From assembly GCF_947507565.1 (NCBI RefSeq), contig NC_089182.1:62001-126000 (forward strand): DNA of 64,000 nucleotides, in the 5' to 3' direction. Positions within the stretch are counted from its first letter, which is position 1; each line of letters starts with the position of its first letter. The position numbers and the translations under genes are program-made. The DNA comes from Oscarella lobularis. Its lineage: Eukaryota > Porifera > Homoscleromorpha > Homosclerophorida > Oscarellidae. Below are positions 21,182 through 31,784 of this stretch, one piece after another. Under the pieces are notes generated by a model that ran no database searches, was not told the DNA's origin, and was given only the letters and a program-made list of their open reading frames with translations.

Positions 21182-23856
21182 ATGACGATGCGTTCCTTTC
21201 TAGCGTTTCTTCTCGTCGCAGCGACGCAACTGGGCGTCGAAGCCTCGGCTCCAGTACCAACAATAGCCCAAGAAAGCGGGGTATGTCGTCAATCGATCGA
21301 GAAGCGATTCCGACCGACTTTTTAGACTCTTAGTAAATCGAATCCCGAAGTGTCAACGACGCTCTCCTATGTGCCCCTCGTAGAAGAAAAAAAGAACTCG
21401 CTGGTCTTCACTATAAGTACGAACGTTAGAAAGTAAATGGTTCGCTTCTAAATTCGATGTTGATTTCTAGACATCATTGAGGTCAAAGAATATAAAGGGG
21501 AGTTGAATTTGAACGTAACTCTGCACCGTGTCTATTGCAAAAATGCGAAAGAGGAATGTTTTCGCGTTCGTTGCATATTATGCATTCGTTTTATTTTTTT
21601 TCAACAACAGGAGGAGTGCGCGATTTCTGCTAATTTAGTGGGAAAAGCAGACGATGTATTGTTATTTCAAGACCTTTCTAAGATAATCGAAAAATTGAAT
21701 AAGCTAAATGAAGTAAGATGATTTCTGAGCATCATCATCATATAAATTATTATTATTTTTATTGTAATTTAGGTCTGTTCATCGCTTGACGCTCAACAAG
21801 ACTCCAATACGAATGATGCTCAAAGCGGACGCAGGAGAAAACGCACTTCCTCCAAGACCCCCAAGCCGACCAAGACCCCCGTCACAACAAAACCACCACC
21901 AACCAATAGCCACTCGACTTCAAAATGGAATGTTACCCAGACAGCTTTGTATAAGGTTGATATTCAAATCAGTCTCGTTACTAAAGAGGACACTCCTGGC
22001 AGTGTAAAGGGTGAGTTTTGCAAAGGATAGGGCCCTAGATAAATACTGTTTTTTTTCTAGTTTCAATCAAAGTTGAAGCCAAGACGTCTCATGGTCAATT
22101 ATCATCACCAGACTTTCCTTTGTGGCAGGTAAAATAGCCGACGATGTTTCTAATATTTTTTGATTGATCAATGATAAATATTGTGTAGCTGTATGCTGGC
22201 ATGACAGGTATCTATTGTTTCTTGGCCTTCTTCTGGCTTCTTACAATGGCATGCAATTGGAGAGATCTCATTCGTTTGCAGGTGACGCTTCATTCATTCA
22301 ATCCGAATTCAATATAAAACACAGTCTCTCTTAGTACTGGATTGGGGTAGTCATTGCCCTAGGTTATGAGACTACCTCATTATACATATGCATATATGAA
22401 TTATTTCGTATTTTAGGAATGTTTGAAAAGGCTCTCTTCTTCTCCGCCTTCAACAGCGTCAGGGAAACGGGCAATGACGGTCAGTAATTAATATTAATTA
22501 AAAATGGATATAGAAATGAATTGTAGCTGGCATTGTTATTGTTGCTGAATTGGTATCATGCGTAAAAAGAACTCTGGGACGAATTCTCGTGATTATTGCC
22601 AGCACAGGCTTTGGCATAGTCAAGTGAGAGAGAGAAAGAGTCTCTCTCCCCTCCCCCTATTCCTCATGTTCCTCTCTTTCCTAGACCTAGACTGGGACCC
22701 GTTCTAAATAAGATTCTTCTTCTCGGAAGCATCTATTTCATTCTCTGCTCTGTCTACGGATTATACGACGCTTTGAAAGTGACTGAAAGTTCATTATTTA
22801 ATTATGCATGTACTCATTTTCTTATTAGCCTGGAATGAAAGACCCGTCAAACAAGAAGATGATGCTCCTTCTTCCTTTGGTCATACTAGATGCTGGCATC
22901 ATTTGGTGGGTCGTCCTTTCTCTCGTCGGAACAATGAGAAATCTTCGCCTACGTAAAAATGACGTCAAGCTTGCCTTATACCGCCATTTCACAGTCGCCA
23001 TCTTATTTTTTGTGGGGGGTAAATAAATAAATAAATAAATCAATAATCGCGTCGTATTTGTATAATACATATTTTGCTTTTTTATTAGCTTCCGCCTTAT
23101 TTATGGGCTGGTGGTTGTACGCTACGTCTGGCGACGACTCAGATTGCCCGGAAGTGAGTCTGACACAACGTTGCTACTTCTGTTTCTATTTTTTCTCTCT
23201 AGATGTGGGGCGAATTGTGGCTGAGAAAGGACGGCTTCTTTCACATCCTCTTCTCCATGCTTCTTCTCGCAATTATGCTCATTTGGAGACCATCAAATAA
23301 CAAGGCCAGGTACCCAAGAATAATAATGGAAGCCAGAAATTAACCACTTGACGTCAACTGGACTCCACACGCAGATTCGCCTATCATCCACTGACCGAAA
23401 ACGAAGAAGACGAACAACAAGACGCCTTGGAAGCATACGGTAAGAAAAATAAATAAATAATACATATATATCTATATATTCCTTTAGATGGAATGAAAAT
23501 GAGACCGACAAAGTCGAAGAGTGGTGATGATGAAGCCTCTGAAAAATCTCGACCTTCGTCAACTGCGGTGCGGTCACTAGGCAACCAGTTGCATTTATTT
23601 ATTTATTTATTCATTATTAATCAGGCCGATGACCTCAAGTGGGTCGAGGAAAATTTACCCACAACGGCAGTCGACGCGTAATTTTATATACACTATTGAT
23701 TCTCTCGTTGATTTTTTATCCTTTAGAGCGTTGCCAAGTCTGCTTGATTCTGATGAGGTACGTAGCTAAATAGCGTATTTATTTATTTATTATTCATTTT
23801 TCGGCGTCTTTTAGGAACTGATGACTACGAAGTTTGAGCTTTCGAAATTAGATTAG
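21182..23856 (+). CDS. TMEM87: TMEM87 family Golgi membrane protein
   Basis: Starts with a signal peptide (MTMRSFLAFLLVAATQLGVE). A luminal domain holds a basic Thr/Pro stretch (RRRKRTSSKTPKPTKTP) and ends SSPDFPLWQ. The seven-helix core follows: GMTGIYCFLAFFWLLTMACN, WRDLIRLQ, YWIGVVIALG, VAELVSCVKRTLGRILVIIA, PRLGPVLNKILLLGSIYF, ILDAGIIWWVVLSLVGTM, KNDVKLALYRHFTVAILFF, FHILFSMLLLAIMLIWRPS. The tail has DDLKWVEENLPTTAVDA and ALPSLLDSDEE, as in TMEM87A/B. About a dozen exons. TMEM87 proteins are Golgi GOLD-domain seven-helix proteins linked to endosome-to-Golgi transport. Exons in the luminal part (21480-21720) are less certain. Confidence 0.9.
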
Positions 23857-24289
23857 GAAGTAGGTAAGGTGGCAAGGTGTAGTATCTCTACGAACGCTCT
23901 GCTGTTTCGGTTCGAGTTCCGTTCTGTCCTGCGCTGTATATGTATACGGGTACAACGCTCTCTTTTTTTCTAGCGTGCGCACGTCAAATAGAGTTGCGTC
24001 GCGATAAAATGTGCAAAAATCGGCGTTTCTTCGCCTCTATGGTTCTAATAAGGCCGAAGCCAGAACGAATGACGTCTGGCCGCGATTACGACTGAGCACA
24101 GCCAGAGTAAACGATCCTAATTGGACGAAAGGAACCGCCTAATCGCTGATTCGCTAACTGATTACTCGAGGCGTCGGTGCTCTTTGATCTTTTGTCCTTT
24201 TCACCTTCGCCGCCCCGTAGAGCGCTTCACATTACATATCGTATCTCGAGAGAAAGAGAGAGACAGAGCCCAAGTCGACTATAAGCGAA
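23857..24289. other. Intergenic stretch between TMEM87 and TCF/LEF
   Basis: 433 bp with no convincing coding sequence. TAGCGTGCGCACG around 23972 repeats the AGCGTGCGCA motif of other 5' regions (TGCGCA at 23976-23981), and GAGAGAAAGAGAGAG precedes the TCF/LEF start. Likely the TMEM87 3' UTR followed by the TCF/LEF promoter and 5' UTR. Confidence 0.5.
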
Positions 24290-26245
24290 ATGGCAGCGCA
24301 AACAAGCGCTGTAGTTCTCGACGACAATCCGCCAGACGAAACGAAGACATTCGTCGACGAAGGAGACGAACACGACGCGAACGAGCATTTGGACGACGAA
24401 TTAGGCCTGCGCGACGAAATGGACGAGAGCAAGAACGAAAATAGTCAAGGCGGCGTCGTAGGAGGCGGGGGCCCCGTCTCCGCCGCCGTCGTCGATCAAC
24501 GAACGGTATGCGTACGCATTGCGCGAATTTCGCGCTCTCTCTCCCCCTCCCCGCGTCCCCGTGGCCTCACTCGCTCTACCCCGGACGCGTGTCGGCGTTT
24601 TCTTGTCGCGCGGCTCGCCTCAAAGGCGGCGGCTTGCGACACAAAGAGCACGAGGTTTCCGCGTTTTCCAGCCTTCCTTCCACTCGTTCGCTCTTCTTTT
24701 TGTCGCGACGTTCGTTCCCATTTGCTCGCGCTACGACGAGTCGGAATGCGCGTCGCGTTCGATCGCTCGAATCCCCAGTTTCGAGGAATGCACGTGACGC
24801 CCCCTTAGCGTTTGAAGAAAGGGGGGCGCCTTCCATTAGGGCGGGTCGTAATCAAGAATTGACATGCTCCTTTTCCCTATCGCCTTTTTTCACACAGCGT
24901 TTAACCCCCTAAGCGCATACGTTTTCGTCTTGTTTTCACTTGGTCGCGGCGGCGGTGTGACCATTGGGGGGGGGGGGGGGGGGGGTCCCCGTATTATTTG
25001 CACGGCTTATCTTTTGCCTTGCCTACTGTAGATGATGATGACTTCGCGACCGACGATGCTTCCCACTCTCGCCGCGTTACCTCAACAATATATGCACTAC
25101 GTTCAGCCGCCGCCGCCGCCTCCGCCGCCGCCGCCGCCCGCTCCGCCGGCACTCACTCCCGCTCGATCCATTTACCCGGGATATCCTCTTCCGTCCAACT
25201 ACCACGTACAGATGACGTCACCGACTATGGCTCACATGGGCCAACATCCGCCTATGCCTGACATGTCACCATGGTTACCATTATAGTTACTATATTTCAT
25301 AGTAGAGACGTTTCTCTTTGTGTATTAGGGCTTCAGTCAGACATCATCATCATCATCATCATCCGGCTCTTAATCAGTATCCGGGACTTCCTCAATTGCA
25401 GCATCATCCGCCGGCGCCGCCACCGCCGCCGCCGTCGTCGTCTCTTCCGCCCTCCTCCTCTCAAGCGGCGCCTTCGATGTCTTCTGCTCAGGAAATGGAA
25501 GCAAACCGAATGAATAAGCTGCACGTGAAAAAACCGCTAAACGCATTCATGCTATACATGAAGGACATGAGACCACATGTTATTAAGGAATGCACGTTGA
25601 AAGAGAGTGCTGCTATCAATCAGATATTGGGCAAAAAGGTATATTTTGAAAAAAGAAATATATTTATTATTTAATTAATTAATTATGTGGTTTTTTAGTG
25701 GCATTCCCTGGATCGTGCTGAGCAAGCCCGATATTATGAATTGGCCAGAAAAGAGCGGGCTCTCCACCAGACTCTCTATCCTGGTTGGTCGGCGAGAGAC
25801 AATTATGCCACGGGCAGGAAGAAGAAAAAGAAGAAAGACAAGACCCAAAACGGTAAAACAAACAAGCATCATATATACGTATGGATTCTATGTATATTTT
25901 TTTAGATATTGCATTGAAGAAGTGTAGGGCTCGATATGGACTCGAACAGCAGGACAAGTGGTGCAAACCGTGCCGGTTAGTAAATTGAGAATAATAATAA
26001 TAATAATAATTACATCTTTCTCTTCAAGACGAAAGAAAAAGTGCGTTCGTTTCACGCAGCCTGGCGACGGTGATGATGGTGAAGATGGAGAAGGTGGTAC
26101 AAGTGCCGGCAACGGCGCTGGGGTTGAAGACGAAGCAAAGCCGCAGGAATCAGCATCATTACCCCTGTCTTCATCTATTGATACACATCCCCCCAATATT
26201 CCTAATATACCACCAGTTAGTTCTTCAGCACAATCAGACATGTAG
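24290..26245 (+). CDS. TCF/LEF transcription factor (Wnt nuclear effector)
   Basis: Exon 1 (24290-24505) is short and acidic; [12 protein letters not shown] aligns with the beta-catenin-binding segment of TCFs (DELISFKDEGEQ). A 526-bp intron, the longest seen here, separates it from a Pro/His-rich middle region (poly-Pro near 25110, seven His near 25340). The HMG box starts [20 protein letters not shown] and continues over an intron ([37 protein letters not shown]), with the basic KKKKKKDK tail. It is followed by a C-clamp, [20 protein letters not shown] then RKKKCVRF, split by a short intron. Both DNA-binding elements are intact. About 420 residues. It acts in the nucleus with beta-catenin. 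The single-gene form fits a non-bilaterian animal. Confidence 0.95.
24966..24985 (+). repeat. Run of 20 G in the first TCF/LEF intron
   Basis: An uninterrupted G homopolymer followed by TCCCC, about 45 bp before the acceptor at 25031. It could form a quadruplex in DNA or pre-mRNA, and the exact length is open to sequencing error. Confidence 0.9.
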
Positions 26246-26341
26246 TGGTACTACTACTAAGGGGTATATATAATAGAGTTTTCTATTAGAACTTTTGATT
26301 TGCATTTTATTTGGAAGACGATAGAGCTGTAGCTTTAATTA

Positions 26342-27485
26342 ATGATGTGTGGTGGAATCTTATTCTCCTTGACATCCGGGGAAGAGGATCACGTGATTTT
26401 GCTTTGCGCGATGTTGTCGTGCCGCGGGCGAAAGGAGACCGTTATCGGGTTTATTGTGGGAATTTCCTGCGGTATCATAGTCGTTCGAAGCTTCCTATCC
26501 ACGTCTACGGCTTCGACGTCGCCAGATCTTTGCTGTTCGGACAAAACGACGTCGCGCGCATCTTCGTCGCAATTCAAAACGGGCAATCGACCTCTGCACG
26601 TAACATCGGAGCTGCAAACGAGCAAAAAATCGCTCTTTATCGCGATTCGCACGCAAACATCGAACTTGGTAACGCGCGCGACAGCCATCAACACCACGTG
26701 GCTTCGACACCTCCCCCCAAATTGCGACGCGACCTTTCTCGTCCCATCGGACGCAACAGAAAACGCAAAAAAACATCACCTTCCAATACACAATCTTCCC
26801 CCACTCCAAACAAACTCCAAACACGCTCCCCACATGAGTCTCCTTAGTACATTCATATACATGGCTCAAAAAGTAGCCAATGACTACGATTGGTTTCTCG
26901 TCGTATCCGATAACGCATACGTGCGCACGCGTCGACTTTCGGATTGGTTACACAGACTCAATCCAATTGGTGACGTCTATCTCGGACAGCCGGGTCTCGG
27001 CGCACCGGAACATCGCACGACACTCCAACTCAGACCAGGCGAAGTCTTCTGTATGACGGGACCCGGGATTGTTGTATCGCGTAGCATTTTGAAACGAATC
27101 GAGTCCGTCGCTCATCTCTGTTTAAAAGATCCGGCACCTTCGCAGCATGAGGCGGTCGAAATTGGAAGATGTATAAGTCGACGAATTGGAATTCAGTGCA
27201 CGTGGGCATACGAGGTAAGCATATATATATTTATATATTTATATATTTATGGGGGTGGGGTCCCTTCCCTCCTTATAGTTAGAAAAGTTGTTCTATATTG
27301 ACTATTCTGGCAAAGTTTTTCAATCGGAGCTGTCGCTCAGTAACATGCGTTTGCTCAAAGCGCTTACAGTGTATCCAGTTAATGGCCCGTATGCAATGCA
27401 GAATACACACAAGTTCTATCAGTCGTGCGAAGTACAGGAGTATCAGGAACTCATAGCCAAAGCCCAGCAAAAAAGGCTAAAATAG
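26342..27485 (+). CDS. Chondroitin-synthase-like GT31 glycosyltransferase, N-terminal domain only
   Basis: Two exons. The possible starts are 26342 or 26411; the second leaves MLSCRGRKETVIGFIVGISC, a short cytosolic tail plus a type II membrane anchor. The catalytic-type domain resembles the N-terminal half of CHSY/CHPF: SLFIAIRTQT, YDWFLVVSDNAYVRTRRLSD, DVYLGQPGLG, RPGEVFCMTGPGIVVSRSIL, HEAVEIGRCISRRIGIQCTW, LEKLFY, then ITLHP-like TVYPVNGPYAMQ. Chondroitin synthases of vertebrates carry a second GT domain and exceed 750 residues; here a stop follows at about 370. The usual DDD metal-binding motif reads SDNAYV. Golgi lumen. It could be a non-catalytic polymerising partner. Confidence 0.78.
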
Positions 27486-27672
27486 AGAAATCTCGTGTTT
27501 TTTGGGTACTGTATTATTATTATTATTATTATTATTGTAATGGTTATTGGAAAATAAGAGTGCCCGACTCCCAATACAAAGTTTGAACTCTCTAATCTAT
27601 AGCGCGGCAAAAGAAGAAGAAAAAAAACTCTAAAAATCTCTAAAAAGAAAACCTTATACAGAAACTTTAGTA

Positions 27673-28717
27673 CTAAAAACTGATTTTTGAATATTTTCGT
27701 TTTCGCTGCCGCTGAAGTCGATCGACGACATTCGTCTCCTTTTTCTTCTCCTGCGGATAAGTGACGAGCAAAAACGACAAAGCCGGTCGACTTAGAATGA
27801 TCGCCGCTTGAATCGCGAGCACGCGATCTTGATTCTTTCCGCCGGCGAAACAATCCCAATAGACGCTATGCTCCCACAGGTGTTTAGTAAAGCAGACGCG
27901 ACTCTTGTAGTGTTTTCCTGGAGGGGGAAGAGCGAAAGAGATGAGTGGGAGCTGGCTAAATATTTTCTAGAGCCTCCCCCCTTTCTCGCGCGCTCCTGTT
28001 TACGTCGAACGACTCGATAAAACGCTAGATTTTCGTTTTAGAGCGCGCCTAATTGAGTGCGAAGGAGAGAGAGGGGAGGGGTCTGAGGATCGTGTTTCGC
28101 GCGCGCGCTCCGCCCTCCATTCATCGCTTGCGATACGTCCGATATCGTAATCGATTGCGCGCACAATGGGCCTACAGTTCGTCGAGTCCGTAAGCCTGGG
28201 AAAAAAGGGGTCGCACCCGCGGTTTGGCTTACTCATCGACTTTTTATCAGCGGCTCAATGCTAATCGCATCCACGTGCCCCTCGACACACACCCCGTCCA
28301 TTTAGCACCAAAAATCTTTTCCCCAACGCTCGCGAACGCAAGAGCACGGTCGAGAAAAGGAGAAAAGAGAACCCTAACGAGTCGAACCGCCCCGTACCCG
28401 CCCATGCGTCACGTTTCGCGTAGAATGTAGCACCACCCCTTCGTTTACTCACCGCAAATGCAGCAGATGATATTCTGCATGTCGAACGAACTGTAACTAT
28501 TCAATATCGCGATGACATCTTCCAGATTGAGCGGCCGTTCTACTGGCGTCGTCGCAACGTCATTTGACGGCGGTGGCGGCGGCGGCGGCGGCGGCAGAGG
28601 GTACACGACCTTGGCGGCTGATCTTATATGAGACGTTGGTGGTGGTGGTGGTGGCGGTGGCGGCGGCGGCGGCGGCGGCGGCGCAACGTAACGATACAAG
28701 TTCATATAGTGTTCCAT
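27673..28717 (-). CDS. Proline-rich protein with one C2H2-type zinc finger, function unknown
   Basis: Two exons. Exon 1 (28717-28453) encodes two poly-Pro runs separated by TSHIRSAAKVVYP, then PLNLEDVIAILNSYSSFDMQ and NIICCIC. A long intron leads to exon 2, which continues GKHYKSRVCFTKHLWEHS, VYWDCFAGGKNQDRVLAIQA and AIILSRPALSFLLVTYP, then a basic tail and stop at 27675-27673. The joined segment has Cys-x2-Cys and His-x4-His spacing, a single zinc finger. The block after the finger (WEHSVYWD..GGKNQDRVLAIQAA) looks strongly conserved in style, but I do not recognise the family. About 170 residues. The donor is GTGAGT and the acceptor CCTCCAG, so the splice is well supported. Confidence 0.65.
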
Positions 28718-28925
28718 CGCGATTGGGGATCAACACTGGCTGATCCGCTCGTTCGTGAGCACAATTTTAAAGCCGCCTTGTTAGGGATTGCTAATTGCAT
28801 TGTGAGTCGCCGATTGGCTGGACAATATGCAAATTGGAAAGAGAGATGAGCGCTCGCTTTGCTCGTTAGGAAGAGTGGGAGGAGACGTCCGTCATCATGT
28901 GACCACTTGTTCACATGCTTCGCTT

Positions 28926-30113
28926 TTACGTCAGAGAAGAAGAGGAAGAAGAAACGAGTGCAAATGAACAATTGTCTTTTTTCAAAGAACTAATAAAAGG
29001 TACAGTACTTTCTAAAATTTTTTGCTGTCGCTCAAATTCCGTAAAGCCTGGAGAGAATATTTTTAAAATGGGGTTGAGAATATTACGGGATTCGAAATCA
29101 CTTGGGATTTCATTTCCTCGATATATTGTTTGCATTTTCCTGGGCTGATATCCGAAAACTGCAAACAATTTCCGTGATCCGCTAATCCAACCCCAGCACA
29201 ATAAATTAAAAATTGCCAATAAATTTATCGACTTTACCTGCAGAATCACTCTCTGCAAAACTCGTTTCAACGTCTTGCAGAGACTGAAGCACACATGCCT
29301 GAGATTTCCCCTGAAACGCAGCTATACTTTCATAAACGCTAATAATCATAATAAATAAAAATCAAATAACATGTGACTATTGTGTGACACAAACGTTGCT
29401 GTTGCTCGTTCATTGCTTGGCTGCCAAGTATTGAGCGATTCCAAACAACGTTTAGCATAGAGAAGAATATGCCTAGAAAAAATAATCTAAAGCGAATTTA
29501 TTAATTATTATTGTTATTTACCAAACTTTATGCTCATCTGATTTCCACACAGGAAATTCTTCAGATAAATTCAAGAGTCTAAAAGAACCCATTTTGTTGT
29601 GTGGAAAAATTTCAATTTTCCTTCTTACCCATTTGGGTGGACCTGAGGATGAAAAATTTTCGACGTAAATTTCATTACAGGTGGATCGCGTGGATAACTG
29701 TCAAACCACGTGATTTCAAAAAACAAATTAAATAACTATTGATTTTTCTCACCCATCAGGTAAGACGATTTCGAAGCGAAAGACGCCTCCAGACAAGGGT
29801 CCACAGAATAAAAAAATGACGCCATGCCATACTGGAAGTCAATAAAAAAGCGTCGAAAAATGCTTCGCGATGCTTCGTACTACCTTGAAGAGACTTCAGC
29901 GAAGGAATAACGAAGACTCCGCTTGGACTGTTCAATCGTAAGAGCTTTCTAAATGTGCTGTATAAGATTCCACGACCGGATTTGCGTTTTAGCGCCGTTT
30001 TACAGCTCGAGCAAGAGAGAATTCTGAAAGCGAACGTCTCTCAGTGGATCGAGACGGCGAGTCGTTGCCGTCTTGTCTTTTCCGACGCCGCCAACGCTCG
30101 CCGTTCCTTCCAT
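28926..30113 (-). CDS. AKTIP: AKTIP/FTS-like inactive E2 ubiquitin-conjugating variant
   Basis: Minus-strand gene with about seven small exons. Pieces in order: ATG at 30113 (MEGTASVGGVGKDK), FQNSLLLEL, NSPSGVFVIPSLKSLQ, VWHGVIFLFCGPLSGGVFRF, EIVLPDGYPRDPPVMKFTSK, IFHPQVHPNG, LLNLSEEFPVWKSDEHKVWH, ILLYAKRCLESLNTWQPSNE, SIAAFQGKSQ, and a C-terminal part with KIFSPGFTEFERQQKIL. The UBC fold is clear, but after HPN there is LLNLSEEF with no catalytic Cys, as in AKTIP. In vertebrates AKTIP forms the FTS-Hook-FHIP complex that links dynein to cargo and also binds AKT. The last exon end is uncertain. Confidence 0.78.
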
Positions 30114-31311
30114 GTTCTGAAACTGTGATGTCACGGCTTTCCCGGACATGCGTTCGCGAAAACTCGCTCCAGAGACGAGGAAGAAGATCGAGAGAGGAGC
30201 GCCATCACTAAAATTTGCTCGAAAAACGACGCAGATGAAACGACGAACGATTTCGGCCTCGCGTCGGATATTTTTACGAATAGTTCATGTGAGCACTCAT
30301 TTATTTAGAAAAATAAACGTACACACATGCAAAATCCTATCTTATCGTCTTGTCTTCGATTTCTCCAGTCTCTCTCGTTTTTTTCTTGAGCCCCTTTCGC
30401 CACGTTTCCACCTAGAAGAAAAAAGAAGGTTAGTCTCTGTCAAATCATCGTTTTACGTACCTTTTTCGTTGCGTCCATATTCGCGTTACCCAGGCTACAC
30501 CACGGGGAGGTTTGGACGCTTTCGTAGCCCAAGGCAGCCACCGCAAGCGATGACCACCCGTTCCAAAAATTTAGGGCGAGTTACGGGTCCTCGGCCACTC
30601 CGATCAGTACCGCCTGGACGAGAGTCGGCCCCTGAAACCGAGTCCCCCGGCTCGTTGGTACCAAAGCCTTCGGTATGTCTTCCTGAGAAGAACCGGGCCT
30701 TGCGGAAGTGGAGAAGCGGCCGACCACTGTTTGTAGGAGTCGACAGGAAAGGCAGTGCAATGCCCCAAGTCGAAGTCTCCTGGGCCAGGTCATCCTCAGT
30801 CTAATCGTGCCATTGGTGAGAAAAGTGCCGGCAACCAGACCGCTTGCAACACCCCCTCCAAGTCGTGCCCGCTCGAGCCTAGCGCGGGCCGTACTTGTTT
30901 GGCAACAATAAGACTTTGGCGACCATTCCGCCCAGTGCGTAAACCGAGGCCGAAGCCCCCCATCGCCCTGCCTACGGGCTCCGGCACGGGATTAATCCGT
31001 GGGCCACGCTGAAACAACAACCCAGAACTTGCCTTTTGTCTTCCCCCGAGCCGGTCCGATCAAGGAAGAGACGCAGCGAACCGCGACGCATCCACCCTCA
31101 GCCGCAACTGAGGGGAAATCGGTGTGCGCTTCGCTTTTGAACCCTGTGGCCCCGCCCAGCGCGCTGATTGATCCGTCGCGGTCACGTGGGGCTCACCTAA
31201 CGCTCTCATTGGTCCGAAAAACAGAGGCGCGAAACACAAACCGGTTTGACACGATTATTGCATAACGATTTCTTTAGATGATGTAAGATTTGTCGCTCGC
31301 ATCGAAACAAG
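30114..31311. other. Gene-poor stretch with a GC-rich repeat-like insert (about 30,500-31,200)
   Basis: The first part is the AKTIP 5' region. From about 30,500 to 31,200 the sequence becomes GC-rich with little CpG bias and a codon texture unlike its neighbours. It has open frames of 85-218 codons rich in Pro, Arg and Ser on both strands, but no recognisable domain. There are no splice signals of the local style. Best guess: a fragment of a retroelement 5' region or a decayed repeat. No reverse transcriptase motif was seen. Confidence 0.35.
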
Positions 31312-31784
31312 ATGGCGAAAACAACGAGGTCGACAATCGTTTTAGGTAAGACTTTTCGTTTCGTTCATCGTTTCGCCGCTCATTTTCGCGCGCGTACAGA
31401 CCATTAGCGCGCTTTTCCTTTACGCGAAACGCGTCATCGTCTTTTTCGTCGTCGCTTTCCTTCGGACGGCAATTTTCGCCAGCGCCTGCGTTCGCGTAGA
31501 CCTTGATTTTTGGAAGAAAAGCGAAAGGTAAAGAGATTTTCGCGCGCGCGCGGAGACTTTGGTAATCGTCTCGACTTTTTCTCTCCATATAGCCCCCCTA
31601 GAGCACGCCGGAATGAAAAGTACGTCTACGAAGATGAGATGGAAAGCTAAAGGTAAGAAAATGAGACGATCGCGGTCTGAGAAACTCTAGGGGCCCCTCT
31701 TTAGGTTTGCCACGTGACAATTCCATTCTCCTTCGCTCGAACGACACAGGCTTTCACGAAATTTACTTTCAGCACTACTCGTGA
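31312..31784 (+). CDS. Small spliced gene, about 56 residues, unknown
   Basis: Three exons join in frame with good GTAAG donors and TAG acceptors. Exon 1 is MAKTTRSTIVL; exon 2 (about 31593-31651) is APLEHAGMKSTSTKMRWKAK; exon 3 is GLPRDNSILLRSNDTGFHEI then YFQHYS and TGA. The protein is short and basic with no membrane segment. The short basic start could be a mitochondrial signal, but I do not recognise the family. A small mitochondrial or ribosomal-type protein is possible. The call rests on consistent splicing only. Confidence 0.4.

Noticed and set aside
23880-23935. GGTTCGAGTTCC near 23916 looks like a tRNA B box
   Set aside because: The flanking bases do not form a T stem or an acceptor stem, and no A box or anticodon arm fits; it is neither a tRNA nor a supported SINE.
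24508-24912. Overlapping open frames of 80-170 codons after the first TCF/LEF exon
   Set aside because: They lie in the first intron, are Arg/Ser/Ala-rich products of GC-rich DNA and match nothing.
30148-31265. 218-codon plus-strand frame as a gene
   Set aside because: It crosses from ordinary 5' region into the GC-rich insert and has no recognisable domain; kept only as a possible repeat fragment.
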